DNA from: Actinoplanes regularis
Lineage (GTDB): Bacteria > Actinomycetota > Actinomycetes > Mycobacteriales > Micromonosporaceae
Assembly: GCF_900188005.1 (NCBI RefSeq)
Contig: NZ_FZNR01000030.1
Coordinates: 1-64,000 of the forward strand
Direction: 5' to 3'
DNA: 64,000 nt
In this document: piece by piece, positions 52,465 through 61,164 of the stretch
Position numbering within the stretch: position 1 is the first letter of the stretch
How the letters are laid out: every line of letters starts with the position of its first letter
Notes under the pieces: generated by a model
Told to the model about the DNA's origin: nothing
The model's input: the letters and a program-made list of their open reading frames with translations, nothing else
The model's database searches: none
Position numbers and translations under genes: made by a program

Positions 52465-53045
52465 TCGTCGAACTGCGCCGGTACACCCTGCGCGAGGGAC
52501 GCCGTGACGAACTGATCGACCTGTTCGACCGCGAGTTCGTCGAATCCCAGGAAGAGCTGGGGATGGCTGTATTGGGCCAGTTCCGCGACCTCGACCGGCC
52601 CGACCAGTTCGTGTGGCTGCGCGGATTCACCGACATGCCATCGCGCCGGGCCGGCCTCACGGCCTTCTACTCCGGCCCGGTCTGGGCGAAGCACGGGCCG
52701 GCCGCGAACGCGACGATGCTCGACTCCGACGACGTCCTGCTGCTCCGCGAGATCGTCCCGGTACCGGTACTCGATCGCGGCGCTGCCGATCCCGAAACGG
52801 TCCTGCACGCGACGATCTGGTACTGGGCCGCTCCGTCTCCTGCTTCCGTTCCGGACTCGAACGAGGCACTGGCCGTCCTGCGGACCGAGTATGCCGAGAA
52901 CGACTTCCCGCGGCTACCGGTCCGTGACGAACACGCGCTGGTCTGGCTCAGCCGGTCACCCCTGCAGACAGACGTCCCGGCGGAAGTGCTGAAGGTCGAA
53001 AGCCTTCGTCTCAGCCCCACTCGTCGTTCCACCCTTCACTGCTGA
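52461..53045 (+). CDS. NIPSNAP-family protein
   Basis: 194 residues built from two ferredoxin-like modules. The first (1-100) is typical NIPSNAP: VELRRYTLREGRRDELIDLFD, GQFRDLDRPDQFVWLRGF, AFYSGPVWAKHG. The second half repeats the pattern less clearly. Family function is unknown; some members are thought to be small-molecule-handling dimers. The ATG overlaps the Rrf2 stop. This Rrf2-NIPSNAP pairing recurs in actinobacteria as far as I recall. Confidence 0.85.
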   Translation: MIVELRRYTLREGRRDELIDLFDREFVESQEELGMAVLGQFRDLDRPDQFVWLRGFTDMPSRRAGLTAFYSGPVWAKHGPAANATMLDSDDVLLLREIVPVPVLDRGAADPETVLHATIWYWAAPSPASVPDSNEALAVLRTEYAENDFPRLPVRDEHALVWLSRSPLQTDVPAEVLKVESLRLSPTRRSTLHC

Positions 53046-53323
53046 CCTCGCCGGCCATCCTCTGCGCCAAGCCGGAGAATGATCGAATGCTGCATGTCCT
53101 TGACTCACTCGCTCTGGGATGTGGGCCGGCTACGCCTCCTATCGGGGATAATGCGGCGATCCCTGAGGCGCGAAGACCTCCGCTATGGCTGGGTTCGGCG
53201 GGGCGCGGACGTATCCGGGCAGACTGACCAGCGAAGCTCCCGTTGAGTCTGTCCGTGCTCCGGGGCTCTGGTGCGGCCACTCGACCAGGATCGGCGGATC
53301 GGTCAAGACGCTCGGGCGTGGGT

Positions 53324-54112
53324 TCAGGTTGCGGTGTAGCCGCCGTCGACGGCGAGGATCGAGCCGGTGATGTAGCCGGCAGCGGGTGAGGCGAGGAAGG
53401 CGTAGGGGGCGGCGATCTCGTCGACGGTGGCGCGTCGGCCGAGCGGCGTGAACGTGTTGATGCGCTTGTCGGAGGCCGGGTCCTGGTGGGCGGTGACGTT
53501 GTTCATGATGTTGGCGACGTAACCGGGCGCGACGGCGTTGACCCGGATGTGGTGTGGTGCCCATTCGGCGGCGAGGGTGCGTACGAGCTGGTTGACGCCG
53601 CCTTTGCTGGCGGCGTAGGGCGCGAGGGCGGGGACGCCGACCTGGCCGGCGATGGACGAGGTCATCGTGATCGATCCGGTGTGGCCGTGGCTGATCCAGT
53701 GCCGGGCGGCGGCTTGGGCGGGCAGGAATGCTCCGCGCAGGTTGATGGCCAGGATGCGATCCCATTCGTCCGGCCGGTAGTCGATCGCCGGTTTGATGAT
53801 GTCGATGCCGGCGTTGCAGACCAGATGGTCGAACTGCCCGAAGGTGTTCAGGGTTTGCTCGATCAGCTGCCGGGCGACGCTTTCGTCGGCGATGTCGCCG
53901 GCCAGTTGGTCGACGCGGATCTGTCCGTCGGCGGTGTCGGGGAACTGAGCCCGCAGCGATCGGGCGGTGTCCTCGGTTTCGGTGGCGTCGTAGCCGTTGA
54001 TGAGTACGCGTGCGCCTTGGCCCAGCAGGGTGCGGGCGATGGCGAGCCCGATCCCTCGGCTGGACCCGGTGACGATGGCGGTGCTTCCGGTCAGGTCGAA
54101 CAGACTGGTCAC
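53324..54112 (-). CDS. Short-chain dehydrogenase/reductase
   Basis: 262 residues, classical SDR. Cofactor motif TGSSRGIGLAIA (about 15-26), NAGI (about 95), catalytic Ser in SITMTSSIAG, and Tyr-Lys in YAASKGG. C-terminal PGYVANIM and ASPAAGYITGSILAVDGGY are family features. GTG start at 54112 with a GAGGAGAT ribosome-binding site. Substrate unknown. Confidence 0.92.
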   Translation of the reverse strand: MTSLFDLTGSTAIVTGSSRGIGLAIARTLLGQGARVLINGYDATETEDTARSLRAQFPDTADGQIRVDQLAGDIADESVARQLIEQTLNTFGQFDHLVCNAGIDIIKPAIDYRPDEWDRILAINLRGAFLPAQAAARHWISHGHTGSITMTSSIAGQVGVPALAPYAASKGGVNQLVRTLAAEWAPHHIRVNAVAPGYVANIMNNVTAHQDPASDKRINTFTPLGRRATVDEIAAPYAFLASPAAGYITGSILAVDGGYTAT

Positions 54113-54472
54113 GTATCTCCTCGGTGCCGATGTCCAGGCAGTGACGCGGGCAGTCCTCATGATGCTGTAGTCGACACTCGTTGGTGGATACCCGGCGGAC
54201 CTGCCCGGGTGTGGGAATGGCCATGTCCGCAAGGTCGCCTCGTAGCCAGGCGCGGTCCTGAACAACTCGGAGTTTCGCCACCGCAACGCCCCGCGGTGCC
54301 TTCATCACGTCGGTATGAATGCGGTATCAGGACAAATCTGTGTGCCGGCAGGAGGGACGGCAGATCTCGGAGGCACTTCCCGGCCTGCCTTGATGCTGTG
54401 TGGTTCTGTCGATGAGCTCGGGGTTCTGTCCCGTCTTCCCTGATTGATCAAGGCGGATGCCATGATGTCCGC
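54113..54472. other. Intergenic region without a recognisable gene
   Basis: 360 bp between the divergent SDR and hypothetical-protein genes. Open frames are present on the minus strand but have no conserved features. Presumably it holds both promoters; I see no operator or RNA element. Confidence 0.4.
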
Positions 54473-54910
54473 GTGGTACACGATTCGTCCTCCGCGATGC
54501 CATCCGCATTGACCGATCTGGCCGAAATCGTGCACATGGCCTATCTGGAAGACCCGTCTTGGCTCGTAGCAGTTCAGTTCCGGTTCGACCAGGGATACCT
54601 CCAGGTCGAGGTTGATCCGGGCGATGACACGGTCGAGGTCACCTTCGATCCGCGGCATCGGCCGCCGCTTTGCCACTGGGCGTCAGAGTCGGTACCAAGC
54701 CAGATGAATCAGCGCTATGCCGACCTCCTCGGCAGGGACTCCGTCTGGTGGTGGGTGCTTCGCAACCAGCAACAATACGAGGACGCATTCCAGATCGAAC
54801 TCAGCACGCCGTCGTCGACCACAACGCTGCAGTACCTTGCGATGGCGTCGCGCCTGCACCTCCGCCAGGTCAACCCCACACCAGCGCCGCAGTCGCCCAG
54901 TGAAGATTGA
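54473..54910 (+). CDS. Hypothetical protein, soluble and acidic
   Basis: 145 residues. Begins MVHDSSSAMPSALTDLAEIV and has a beta-rich middle (VQFRFDQGYLQVEVDPGDDTVEVTF, in parts) and a Trp-rich WWWVLRNQQQYEDAF segment. Starts with GTG at 54473 or a nearby start. It resembles small actinobacterial proteins of unknown function found near toxin-immunity or SUKH-type genes, but I cannot name a family with confidence. Confidence 0.6.
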   Translation: MVHDSSSAMPSALTDLAEIVHMAYLEDPSWLVAVQFRFDQGYLQVEVDPGDDTVEVTFDPRHRPPLCHWASESVPSQMNQRYADLLGRDSVWWWVLRNQQQYEDAFQIELSTPSSTTTLQYLAMASRLHLRQVNPTPAPQSPSED

Positions 54911-54964
54911 TTGATTTCAACATGATCGATCGTTGAGTGGCGGTGTGACGAGGTCATAGGCAAA

Positions 54965-55486
54965 ATGCTGCCGCATCTTGAGCAGGTGATGGTCGAGGAG
55001 ATCACGAAGGCTGCCGGCGGTGGTCGTCTGTGGGCGGCGGTTCGAGGATCGAGATCGCATTGCCCCAGTGCTCGGCCTGTTCGGAGCGGGTGCATTCGCG
55101 GTATCCGGCGAGGCCAGAACTACGGCACTGTCCTGGTCGACTGCGAGTCTCAGCAAGTGATCGATCTGCTGGCAGGGCGCGATGCGGCGCCGCTCACCGA
55201 ATGGCTGCACGACCACGAGGCCCCGGCGGTTATCTGCCGGGACCGGGCGAGTGCCCGCGCCAAACTGGCCGACGGACTGCGCTACCAGTGGCGGGCCTCG
55301 GGCCTACGGCAACGACGATGGCTGCAAGCACGCTGGGACCAACTCGAATACGACCACCGCTGGCTCACCGAACTCACACCCGAGCCACCGCCGGCCCCGC
55401 ACCGACTGTCACAAGCCGCCGCTCAAACATCCCTCCCTGGCACGGACATACTTCGTGGCAACGGACAGGCGACTTTCAGGCGTTAG
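54965..55486 (+). pseudogene. ISL3-family transposase remnant
   Basis: Two pieces of an ISL3 transposase are joined. Bases about 55030-55110 encode, in a shifted frame, the zinc-ribbon stretch CSACSERVHSRYP. From 55130 the frame reads YGTVLVDCESQQVIDLLAGR and VICRDRASA, the start of the DDE domain. The intervening helix-turn-helix region (about 100 residues) and the rest of the catalytic domain are missing or scrambled. Confidence 0.75.
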
Positions 55487-55785
55487 GGCTCAAGCAGAGT
55501 GGCGCGGAGAGTGTCGTCCAGCGCCTCGATCAACATCATCGAACGGTTCGGGAGGACGTCCGCCCGGATATCGGCCAGATGCTCCACGTAGGGCCGAAGC
55601 ACCCCCGCCGCGAGCTTGCGGCTGTACGTCTCCGTGATCCAGCCCCCGCAGGAGCGGACGTCCTTTGCGACGTGCACCAGTTCCACGAGCATCTCCCGGG
55701 AGATCGGCAGCACCGGAAGCTGAAGCTTGCCGCCGGACAGCTGGATCACCGTTTCCAGGTCGAGCGGGATCACAGCGGCCCACAC
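55483..55785 (-). CDS. Hypothetical protein, possibly 3' part of a split gene
   Basis: 100 residues with a protein-like composition (ISREMLVELVHVAKDV, RPYVEHLADIRADVLP) but no recognised domain. The start overlaps by 16 bp the stop of the next upstream frame (55770-56168), which has similarly plausible composition, so the pair may be one gene broken by a frameshift. Lies next to the ISL3 remnant. Confidence 0.4.
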   Translation of the reverse strand: MWAAVIPLDLETVIQLSGGKLQLPVLPISREMLVELVHVAKDVRSCGGWITETYSRKLAAGVLRPYVEHLADIRADVLPNRSMMLIEALDDTLRATLLEP

Positions 55786-56168
55786 AGCGGGGTGATCTCA
55801 GACGCTCCCGCGCGGAGGGACTTCCGCTCTCCCGGGGACACCGTGCCGGACAGCACCGTTACCCGGCCACGTGTTGCGTCAGGGAGCGGGAGGGCAGTAT
55901 CCAGCGCACCCTCGTGCACAGAGGCATCGAGCGTGAACCCCCGGATCACCCTAGGTTGCGAGACGATGCGGGGCTGCTCGTCTTGCTGGAGATCCTCGGA
56001 GGTTTCTGTGACCTGTGAGGCGCGTCCCCGGACCTGCGGGGGTAGGAATCTCGGCACGGCAACCCTTTCGGCAGCCGTCTCAGGCCGTTTAGTGTCCAAG
56101 CCGCAGCTCAAACACCGGAAAAGATCGCAACTATGTTGAGATAGGGACACAACCTCTATATTCGGCAT
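55770..56168 (-). CDS. Hypothetical protein, possibly 5' part of a split gene
   Basis: 132 residues, beginning MPNIEVVSLSQHS. It has no recognised domain; the second half (TLDASVHEGALDTALPLPD, LSGTVSPGERKSLRAG) looks like soluble, strand-rich protein. No clear ribosome-binding site. Overlaps the downstream frame at 55785, see that entry. Confidence 0.35.
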   Translation of the reverse strand: MPNIEVVSLSQHSCDLFRCLSCGLDTKRPETAAERVAVPRFLPPQVRGRASQVTETSEDLQQDEQPRIVSQPRVIRGFTLDASVHEGALDTALPLPDATRGRVTVLSGTVSPGERKSLRAGASEITPLCGPL

Positions 56169-56358
56169 CCGGCATGCAAAACCGCTTTATGTGTCATAGC
56201 GCCACATGAGCACCATTTACTGCACCGCTGCGCTGCTGGTCATGGGCCGGTGATGGCCCGTGATGAGGACGATTCCGCTGGCCCGGTTTGTATTCGTGAG
56301 TTCGGGAGCCACCGCTGGAGGGTGTCCGAGGGCGCGGGTTGGCCGACACACCTAGGAC

Positions 56359-56389
56359 TTGCATCCGGTACCTGGGTACAGGCTTACCG
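56359..56389 (+). promoter_or_regulatory. MerR-type promoter/operator
   Basis: A TTGCAT -35 hexamer (56359-56364) and a TTACCG -10-like hexamer (56384-56389) are separated by 19 bp. The spacer is an imperfect palindrome with core GTACC-TG-GGTAC (56368-56379 region), extended by CC and GG. A long spacer filled by a dyad is the hallmark of MerR-family targets. The ATG at 56397 would lie at or very near the transcription start, implying a leaderless mRNA. Confidence 0.65.
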
Positions 56390-56396
56390 TCGAGGC

Positions 56397-56732
56397 ATGA
56401 CCACCACCGAAGACCAGGCGTGGGCGCCCGAAGCGTGTACCTTGCCGACCGTTGCCCAGCCGCTGCGGCTGGCCGAGTTCGATGAGTTGTTCGCCAACGC
56501 GCTACGCGGCCAGCAGCGGCCGTCGGCCACAGTGCTGCGCTGGGACGTCGACCCGGCGGCCGAGACCACGGCCCGGGACCTGACCGTCAGGGAGAGCAGC
56601 TGCTGCTCGTTCTTCTCCTTCGCCTTCCTCCCCGCCGGCGAGGTGCTGCGACTGGATGTCGAGGTCCCGGCCGCGCACGTAGCGGTCCTCGACGCCCTCG
56701 CCGAGCGGGCCGCGGCGGGGATCCGGCCGTGA
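56397..56732 (+). CDS. Small cysteine-pair protein of a MerR-linked operon
   Basis: 111 residues. Cys14 and a Cys69-Cys70 pair in RESSCCSFFSFAFLP are the notable residues; the C-terminal half (LDVEVPAAHVAVLDALAERAA) is alpha/beta. Homologues, as I recall, sit next to MerR genes in actinobacteria, suggesting metal or thiol-reactive compound handling, but the function is not established. Its TGA overlaps the GTG of the MerR gene. Confidence 0.75.
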   Translation: MTTTEDQAWAPEACTLPTVAQPLRLAEFDELFANALRGQQRPSATVLRWDVDPAAETTARDLTVRESSCCSFFSFAFLPAGEVLRLDVEVPAAHVAVLDALAERAAAGIRP

Positions 56733-57187
56733 CCGGGTTGCGGAGCGGTCAGGTCGCCGACGCGGCCGGGGTGAATCTGCAGACGCTGCGCTACTACGAG
56801 CGGCGCGGTCTGCTGGCCGAGCCGGACCGCAGCCTCGGCGGGCACCGGCTCTACCCGGCCGAGGCGGTGACGGTGTTGAAGGTGATCAAGGCGGCGCAGC
56901 GGCTCGGGTTCACCCTGGACGAGGTTGCCGACCTGCTCGCCGCCGGCGGGCATCGACACGGCCGTCCGGACGCCGGGCTCCGGCAACGGGCCCAGGAGAA
57001 GCTCGCCGAGGTGGAGGCGAAGATCGGTGACCTGCAAGTGATCGCCGGGACACTGCGGGCCGCAGTCGCCGCGGGCTGCGACGACCTGGTCACCTGCGCC
57101 GGCCGGCCGTGCTGCCCGATCCCGTTCGCCACCATCGCCTCCGCCCCGCCCGCCGATGAAGGAGCGCTCGATGCCGACTCTCGCTGA
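56729..57187 (+). CDS. MerR-family metal-responsive regulator
   Basis: 152 residues. N-terminal MerR winged helix (QVADAAGVNLQTLRYYERRGLL, GHRLYPAEAVTVLKVIK, in parts), dimerisation helix about 80-115, and a metal-binding-type tail with Cys117, Cys123 and Cys128-Cys129. MerR proper also uses a cysteine near 82; here the equivalent region has HRHG instead, so specificity may differ from mercury. Probably controls its own operon from the dyad promoter at 56359. Confidence 0.9.
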   Translation: MTGLRSGQVADAAGVNLQTLRYYERRGLLAEPDRSLGGHRLYPAEAVTVLKVIKAAQRLGFTLDEVADLLAAGGHRHGRPDAGLRQRAQEKLAEVEAKIGDLQVIAGTLRAAVAAGCDDLVTCAGRPCCPIPFATIASAPPADEGALDADSR

Positions 57188-57437
57188 CGGGTTACGTCGC
57201 CTGCTGCCGTCCGGGTTGACCGGCCTGGCCGGGGTCGCCTGCGCGGCTTGCTGCGTCCTGCCGATGCTGCTGGCTGCCGGAGCGCTGTCGGGCGCGGGCT
57301 GGGCGGTCGCCGGAGACTGGATGCCCGGGATCACCGTCGCGCTCGCGGCGGGAGCCGGCGGGGCCTGGTGGTGGGCGTCGCGGCGACGCCACCGTGCCGG
57401 GTGCGCCGGTGGCGGCTGCGCCTGCGGGACCCGGTGA
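57171..57437 (+). CDS. MerT-like small membrane transporter
   Basis: 88 residues. Two hydrophobic segments (about 15-42 and 45-65). The first carries ACAACCVLPMLL with a vicinal Cys pair, the pattern used by MerT-type mercuric ion importers, and the C-terminus is a Cys-rich tail (CAGGGCACGTR). AAGGAGCGC ribosome-binding site; overlaps the MerR gene by 17 bp. No MerA reductase or MerP follows, so the operon is not a complete mercury-detoxification set. Confidence 0.7.
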   Translation: MPTLADGLRRLLPSGLTGLAGVACAACCVLPMLLAAGALSGAGWAVAGDWMPGITVALAAGAGGAWWWASRRRHRAGCAGGGCACGTR

Positions 57438-57483
57438 CCTCGGCAACGGCGGCTGATGATCATCGGCCGGTAGGTTGCCGGGC

Positions 57484-57641
57484 ATGACCGTCGGTCGTTC
57501 TCCGCGGTTGGTCGTCCTGGCCGCGTTCGCCGAGATCGGCGAGCGTGGCTGATCTGGCAGGGCTGGCGGGAGAACCGCGGGCTGTGGTGGATCGCCGCCG
57601 ACGGTGTCGCGCTGGGCGCCTAAGGCTTCGTCGCGACCCTG
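57484..57641 (+). pseudogene. YnfA/UPF0060 family remnant
   Basis: In the first frame RLVVLAAFAEIGE matches the YnfA start. A small insertion then shifts the frame, after which IWQGWRENRGLWWIAADGVA continues the family, and a TAA replaces the Tyr of the conserved ALGAYGFVATL. One frameshift and one nonsense change inactivate this 4-TM membrane protein gene, and its second half is missing. Confidence 0.75.
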
Positions 57642-57816
57642 GCTCGCCAGCCTCTTCGACGGCCTTCCGGCCACCGCCGCCCAGCTTCGCGAGGATCGCA
57701 TCCTGGAGGAAGCGCGAGCTGGCGGCGGTTACCCGCTGCACATCGCCGCGATGTTCGGCCTCACCGCAAGACCCGCCCTGCGCTACGCGAAGGCCGCCCG
57801 GCCGCAAGCCGAGTGA
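57640..57816 (+). pseudogene. C-terminal tail of a site-specific integrase
   Basis: The frame reads GLPATAAQLREDRILEEARA then PLHIAAMFGLTARPALRYAK, resembling the C-terminal tail of actinobacterial tyrosine recombinases. No catalytic Arg-His-Arg-Tyr region precedes it, only the YnfA fragment. Confidence 0.5.
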
Positions 57817-57897
57817 CCACCACATGCACGGCTGGGAACCTGCAGGTGCAGGAAGCTCCAGCCGTCCAACCCGATAGACATGGGCGCGAGGACCGGA

Positions 57898-58653
57898 TCA
57901 TTCGGGCCCCTCCCAGTCGGCGTCGGCACCGCCGTGCCATTTGCCTGTGTTCGGGTCCTCGAAGAGCCAAGGTGGGTACAGGCGGCTCTCCGTCCATCGC
58001 AGCAGCCACGACGCCAAGGTCATGTCTTGGCGGAACAGCGACGCAGCGATCTCTTCCTCCGGCGCAGGATTGGGGTCCATCCCCCACATCGGCCCGGCTG
58101 GATCACCTAGGTCGATGAATGAGGTGATGCCGCAACCCCAATGGCAGATGGTCAACAGGTTGCGTGCCTCCTCGGGGAACCCGGCCGGCCATCGTTGATC
58201 GAGAAAGCTGGGCGCGAGCTCGGCAACCGGGACCAGTCCGTTAGCCGGGCCGAACCCCCCGTCGCCCAACTCCAGGTAGCAGCGACGTAACAGTCGAGGC
58301 AGAGGCCTTCCGATCGCTGCTTCACACGCTTCGATCGCATCGACCGTGGCCGGTTCTAACGGCGAAAATGACGGAATCCGCCCCGCCTCGCGCGCTGCCC
58401 GAAAACCGGGCTCCCACCGGGCATGTACGCGCGCGAGCTGACCGTCCGGCGCATACCTGAACGCGCCGCCACCTTCAAGATCCTCTCCCGGAACTCCCGG
58501 CATCGAGTCCAGGTACTCGCCAGCCTCAATGCGTTCCCGGACAGCCTCGATCGCCAGATTCTCCTGGTCTTCCTCGGTCACGGCGCGATCATGACCCAGG
58601 GGTACGACATCAATCGGTGCGGCGGGATTCGTGGAGGTACGGCGCTCTGTCAC
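57898..58653 (-). CDS. SMI1/KNR4 (SUKH) family protein
   Basis: 251 residues. The C-terminal 150 residues match SUKH: IEACEAAIGRPLPRLLRRCY, LELGDGGFGPANGLVPV, LLTICHWGCGITSFIDL and MTLASWLLRWTE. SUKH proteins are often immunity proteins for contact-dependent or polymorphic toxins, but stand-alone members are common. No toxin gene is adjacent. The N-terminal 70 residues are acidic and unassigned. Confidence 0.85.
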   Translation of the reverse strand: MTERRTSTNPAAPIDVVPLGHDRAVTEEDQENLAIEAVRERIEAGEYLDSMPGVPGEDLEGGGAFRYAPDGQLARVHARWEPGFRAAREAGRIPSFSPLEPATVDAIEACEAAIGRPLPRLLRRCYLELGDGGFGPANGLVPVAELAPSFLDQRWPAGFPEEARNLLTICHWGCGITSFIDLGDPAGPMWGMDPNPAPEEEIAASLFRQDMTLASWLLRWTESRLYPPWLFEDPNTGKWHGGADADWEGPE

Positions 58654-58777
58654 TAATGCATCGACGGTAGTGAGCCCGCCGCTGCCTGGTTAGGCTCGGC
58701 TGATTCCGCCGCAACCACCTGGTCCCCGTCCCTTCTGGACTAATCCTGGTCGGCCAACGAGGCCTCGAGGAAGCGGA

Positions 58778-59599
58778 TCAGCGGTGACAGGACAGAGCGA
58801 GCCGGCGCCGGAGCAGGTCGATTTCAGTGATGGTGACGATGACCTCGTCGCCGATCTGGACTGCCTGGTCTGGCGTCTCGATGGGCGTTGTGGAGAGTTC
58901 GCTGAGGTGAATCAGGCCTTCGATGCCGTCCTTGACGCGGACGAACGCTCCGAAGGGCACCAGTTTGGTGACCGAGCCATGCAGGATCTGCCCCACCTGA
59001 AAGGTGTGAGCGAAGTCCAGGAAAGGATCAGGCTGGGTGGCGCGAAGCGACAGACGGGCCTCACCATTGGTGGTGTCGAAGGCGAGGACTTCGCAGGTGA
59101 CATGCTGTCCTGCGGCGATGACCTCGGACGGGTCTTCGAAGGTGAGCCAGGACAACTCGGGCATGGTGATGAAGCCGACGCCGGGGAAGGTGGGGTGTTT
59201 CGGCCCATCATCCAGATCCACGAAGACGCCGAATCTTTCGATGGTCGCCACGGTGCCCGACAACCGCTGTCCCCGGTGCAGTGCTTTGAGGAAGGCCCAT
59301 AGTTGTGGGTTCTCGGTCGCTGACCGTGAAAGCAGGACCTGCCGTCTCAGATGATCGACGGTGATGACCTCAGCGGAGACTCGGTCGCCGACCTGAACGA
59401 TCGCGCCGGGCGATCGTTGGAAGGAACGCCAGGAGAAGTCCAGGCAGCCGATGAAGCCGACCGGGTCGCCGGCGAAGCCATCGAGCAACACCGCTACTCC
59501 TGAAGGCGTGATCTCCGCAACGGTTCCCGTCAGGGTGTCACCGACGCTCACAGTCGCCATGAACGCCGTAGGGGACTGGTCGTCTTCCATCGTCTTCAT
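58778..59599 (-). CDS. Three-S1-domain RNA-binding protein
   Basis: 273 residues with three S1 (OB-fold) domains: about 15-90 (VGDTLTGTVAEITPSGVAVLL), 100-175 (GQRLSGTVATIERFGVFVDL) and 195-270 (VGQILHGSVTKLVPFGAFVRVKDGIEGLIHLSEL, in parts). The last is the most canonical. The protein is shorter than ribosomal protein S1 (four to six domains) and is not in an rpsA context, so it is an S1-like paralogue; a translational or RNA-decay role is inferred. ATG at 59599, with alternatives at 59590 and about 59560. Confidence 0.8.
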   Translation of the reverse strand: MKTMEDDQSPTAFMATVSVGDTLTGTVAEITPSGVAVLLDGFAGDPVGFIGCLDFSWRSFQRSPGAIVQVGDRVSAEVITVDHLRRQVLLSRSATENPQLWAFLKALHRGQRLSGTVATIERFGVFVDLDDGPKHPTFPGVGFITMPELSWLTFEDPSEVIAAGQHVTCEVLAFDTTNGEARLSLRATQPDPFLDFAHTFQVGQILHGSVTKLVPFGAFVRVKDGIEGLIHLSELSTTPIETPDQAVQIGDEVIVTITEIDLLRRRLALSCHR

Positions 59600-60106
59600 G
59601 ATCCAGGACGTTCCATGGGTGTTCAAATGGCGATGTCCTCGACAGAGGGCGGATGCCGCTGCGTCGACAGTCCGTGCTGCGATCTTGGGAAAGGCGGGCA
59701 TGCCGAGTTGGACGGCCGCGGCGCGGCGCTGGAAGCTGATGTCATCAAGGTCACCGGCGATGAGGCCGAGATGATCCGTCAGGTCCGGGAACTGCGATGC
59801 GGCGGAAGCTGACCAGGGCGGCCCTCGAGGATCTGCATCACCGCGAGCGGAAGTTTTAGCCGCCCCAGGCCACGAGAAACCGGACCGGTATCCAGGACGG
59901 CACCACAACCCAGATGCCCATGCGCCGGCAAGCGACCAGATCCCGATGTTCCCCACCCGGAGGTGCCGGCTCGATTCGCGTGCGGCAGGTTGCCCCAACC
60001 CGATAGTGCCGCCCACCGCCCAATGAAGATTCAGCACGCCGACCGAGAAAACGCCGACCAGCGCGGGTGCCGGTCCGCGATGGCGGGTGCTGGCAAAATC
60101 GCGGCC
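59600..60106. other. Intergenic/degenerate region
   Basis: About 500 bp between the S1-domain gene and the truncated radical-SAM copy. Frames on both strands are open for 60-100 codons but no family was recognised. It may contain further decayed material. Confidence 0.35.
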
Positions 60107-60664
60107 ATGGACGGTCCTGAGCTGGTCTTGGTGCTGCGGTACCGCAAGGCGGTGACGTACGGCTTCCACGTGCTGCTGGGTGCGCTCGGCCAGCATGAGA
60201 CCCCCACCCGGTACGAGGTGCGCTTCGGCGAGAACGTCGAGGAGACCGCCCGGCACATCCGTGCGGCCGGCGATGTCCGTACCCTCGTGCTCTGGTCTTT
60301 CTATTCGCCGGACGCGGCGGCGCTCGCCGAGGAGTTGAAGCAGATCCGCGAGTTGGCGGACGGCCCGAACGTCACGCACCTGGCCGGGGGAGTGCATGCG
60401 ACGGCGGAGCCGGTGCAGACGCTGGACGCGGGCTGGGACCTGGCCGCGGTCGGCGAGGGCGAGTCGACCCTGCTGAGCCTGGTCGACGCCAAGGGCGACC
60501 CCACCGGGATCACCGGCCTGGCCTACCGCGACGCCACCGGCAACGTGAAGAGGACCGGCAAGGCCAGGCAGCGGGACCTCAACGACTTCCCGGGCTTCGC
60601 CCTCAAGTGGGACAAGTTCAACGCCCTCGAGATCACCCGGGGCTGCGTCTACGCCTGTCCGTAG
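60107..60664 (+). pseudogene. Truncated B12-binding/radical-SAM-type gene (left copy of a duplication)
   Basis: 185 codons from the ATG. The region LVLVLRYRKAVTYGFHVLLG through GEGESTLLSLVDAKGD looks like a cobalamin-binding-type N-terminal domain. The frame reaches EITRGCVYACP, where a radical-SAM CxxxCxxC motif begins, then stops at TAG before the third cysteine. It is almost identical to 63533-64000, with about 380 bp identical, so the window holds a complete-looking copy cut by its edge and a broken one. Confidence 0.8.
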
Positions 60665-60795
60665 CCACCCGAACTACTACATGTGCTCCCCCGAGTTCCC
60701 CCGCCTGCCTCTGGTCATGCACCGGTCAGGCCGCCTGGTGTCCGTTCGCCCTCGGATATCAACGTATCGGTGATCTCACCGGCCCGGGCGAGACC

Positions 60796-61164
60796 TCACG
60801 GCTGGGCGTCTTCGATCCGAGCACAACGCAGGTAGGCGAGCAAGTCTCGTTGCTCGGATTCAGGCAGGGCTGCGAACGATTGGTATGCCGTCTGTCTTGC
60901 GTACGGCGTCTTCGCTGCCAGCAGAGAAATGATCGCCGCCCAAGCCAGGGACAGCGCGTGGATACGGTCCGCGCGGAGGACCGGAAGGCGGGTCAGTTCA
61001 CCCAGAAGACTCGCCGCGCCCTCGTCGGTCGCGGCTCTGTCGCCCAGCTCGAAGACAGCCTTCCCCCGGTACGGGCCACCAGCTCGGACGAGATCGGCCA
61101 ACGCCATGTTGCTCATCTCCCGGACCGGTGGCACGGGAAGTTTCGGGGGTACAGGCAGGGTCAT
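60796..61164 (-). CDS. Hypothetical soluble protein
   Basis: 122 residues, starting MTLPVPPKLPVPPVREMSNM. Helical, with LADLVRAGGPYRGKAVFELGD and ALPESEQRDLLAYLRC. GGAGAGGAACC ribosome-binding site supports the start at 61164. Overlaps the upstream interrupted gene by ATGA, so the two were once a coupled pair. No family recognised. Confidence 0.6.
   Translation of the reverse strand: MTLPVPPKLPVPPVREMSNMALADLVRAGGPYRGKAVFELGDRAATDEGAASLLGELTRLPVLRADRIHALSLAWAAIISLLAAKTPYARQTAYQSFAALPESEQRDLLAYLRCARIEDAQP

Noticed and set aside
53046..53323. Possible short gene between the NIPSNAP and SDR genes
   Set aside because: Frames on both strands are short or continue out of the SDR gene; no ribosome-binding site or conserved motif.
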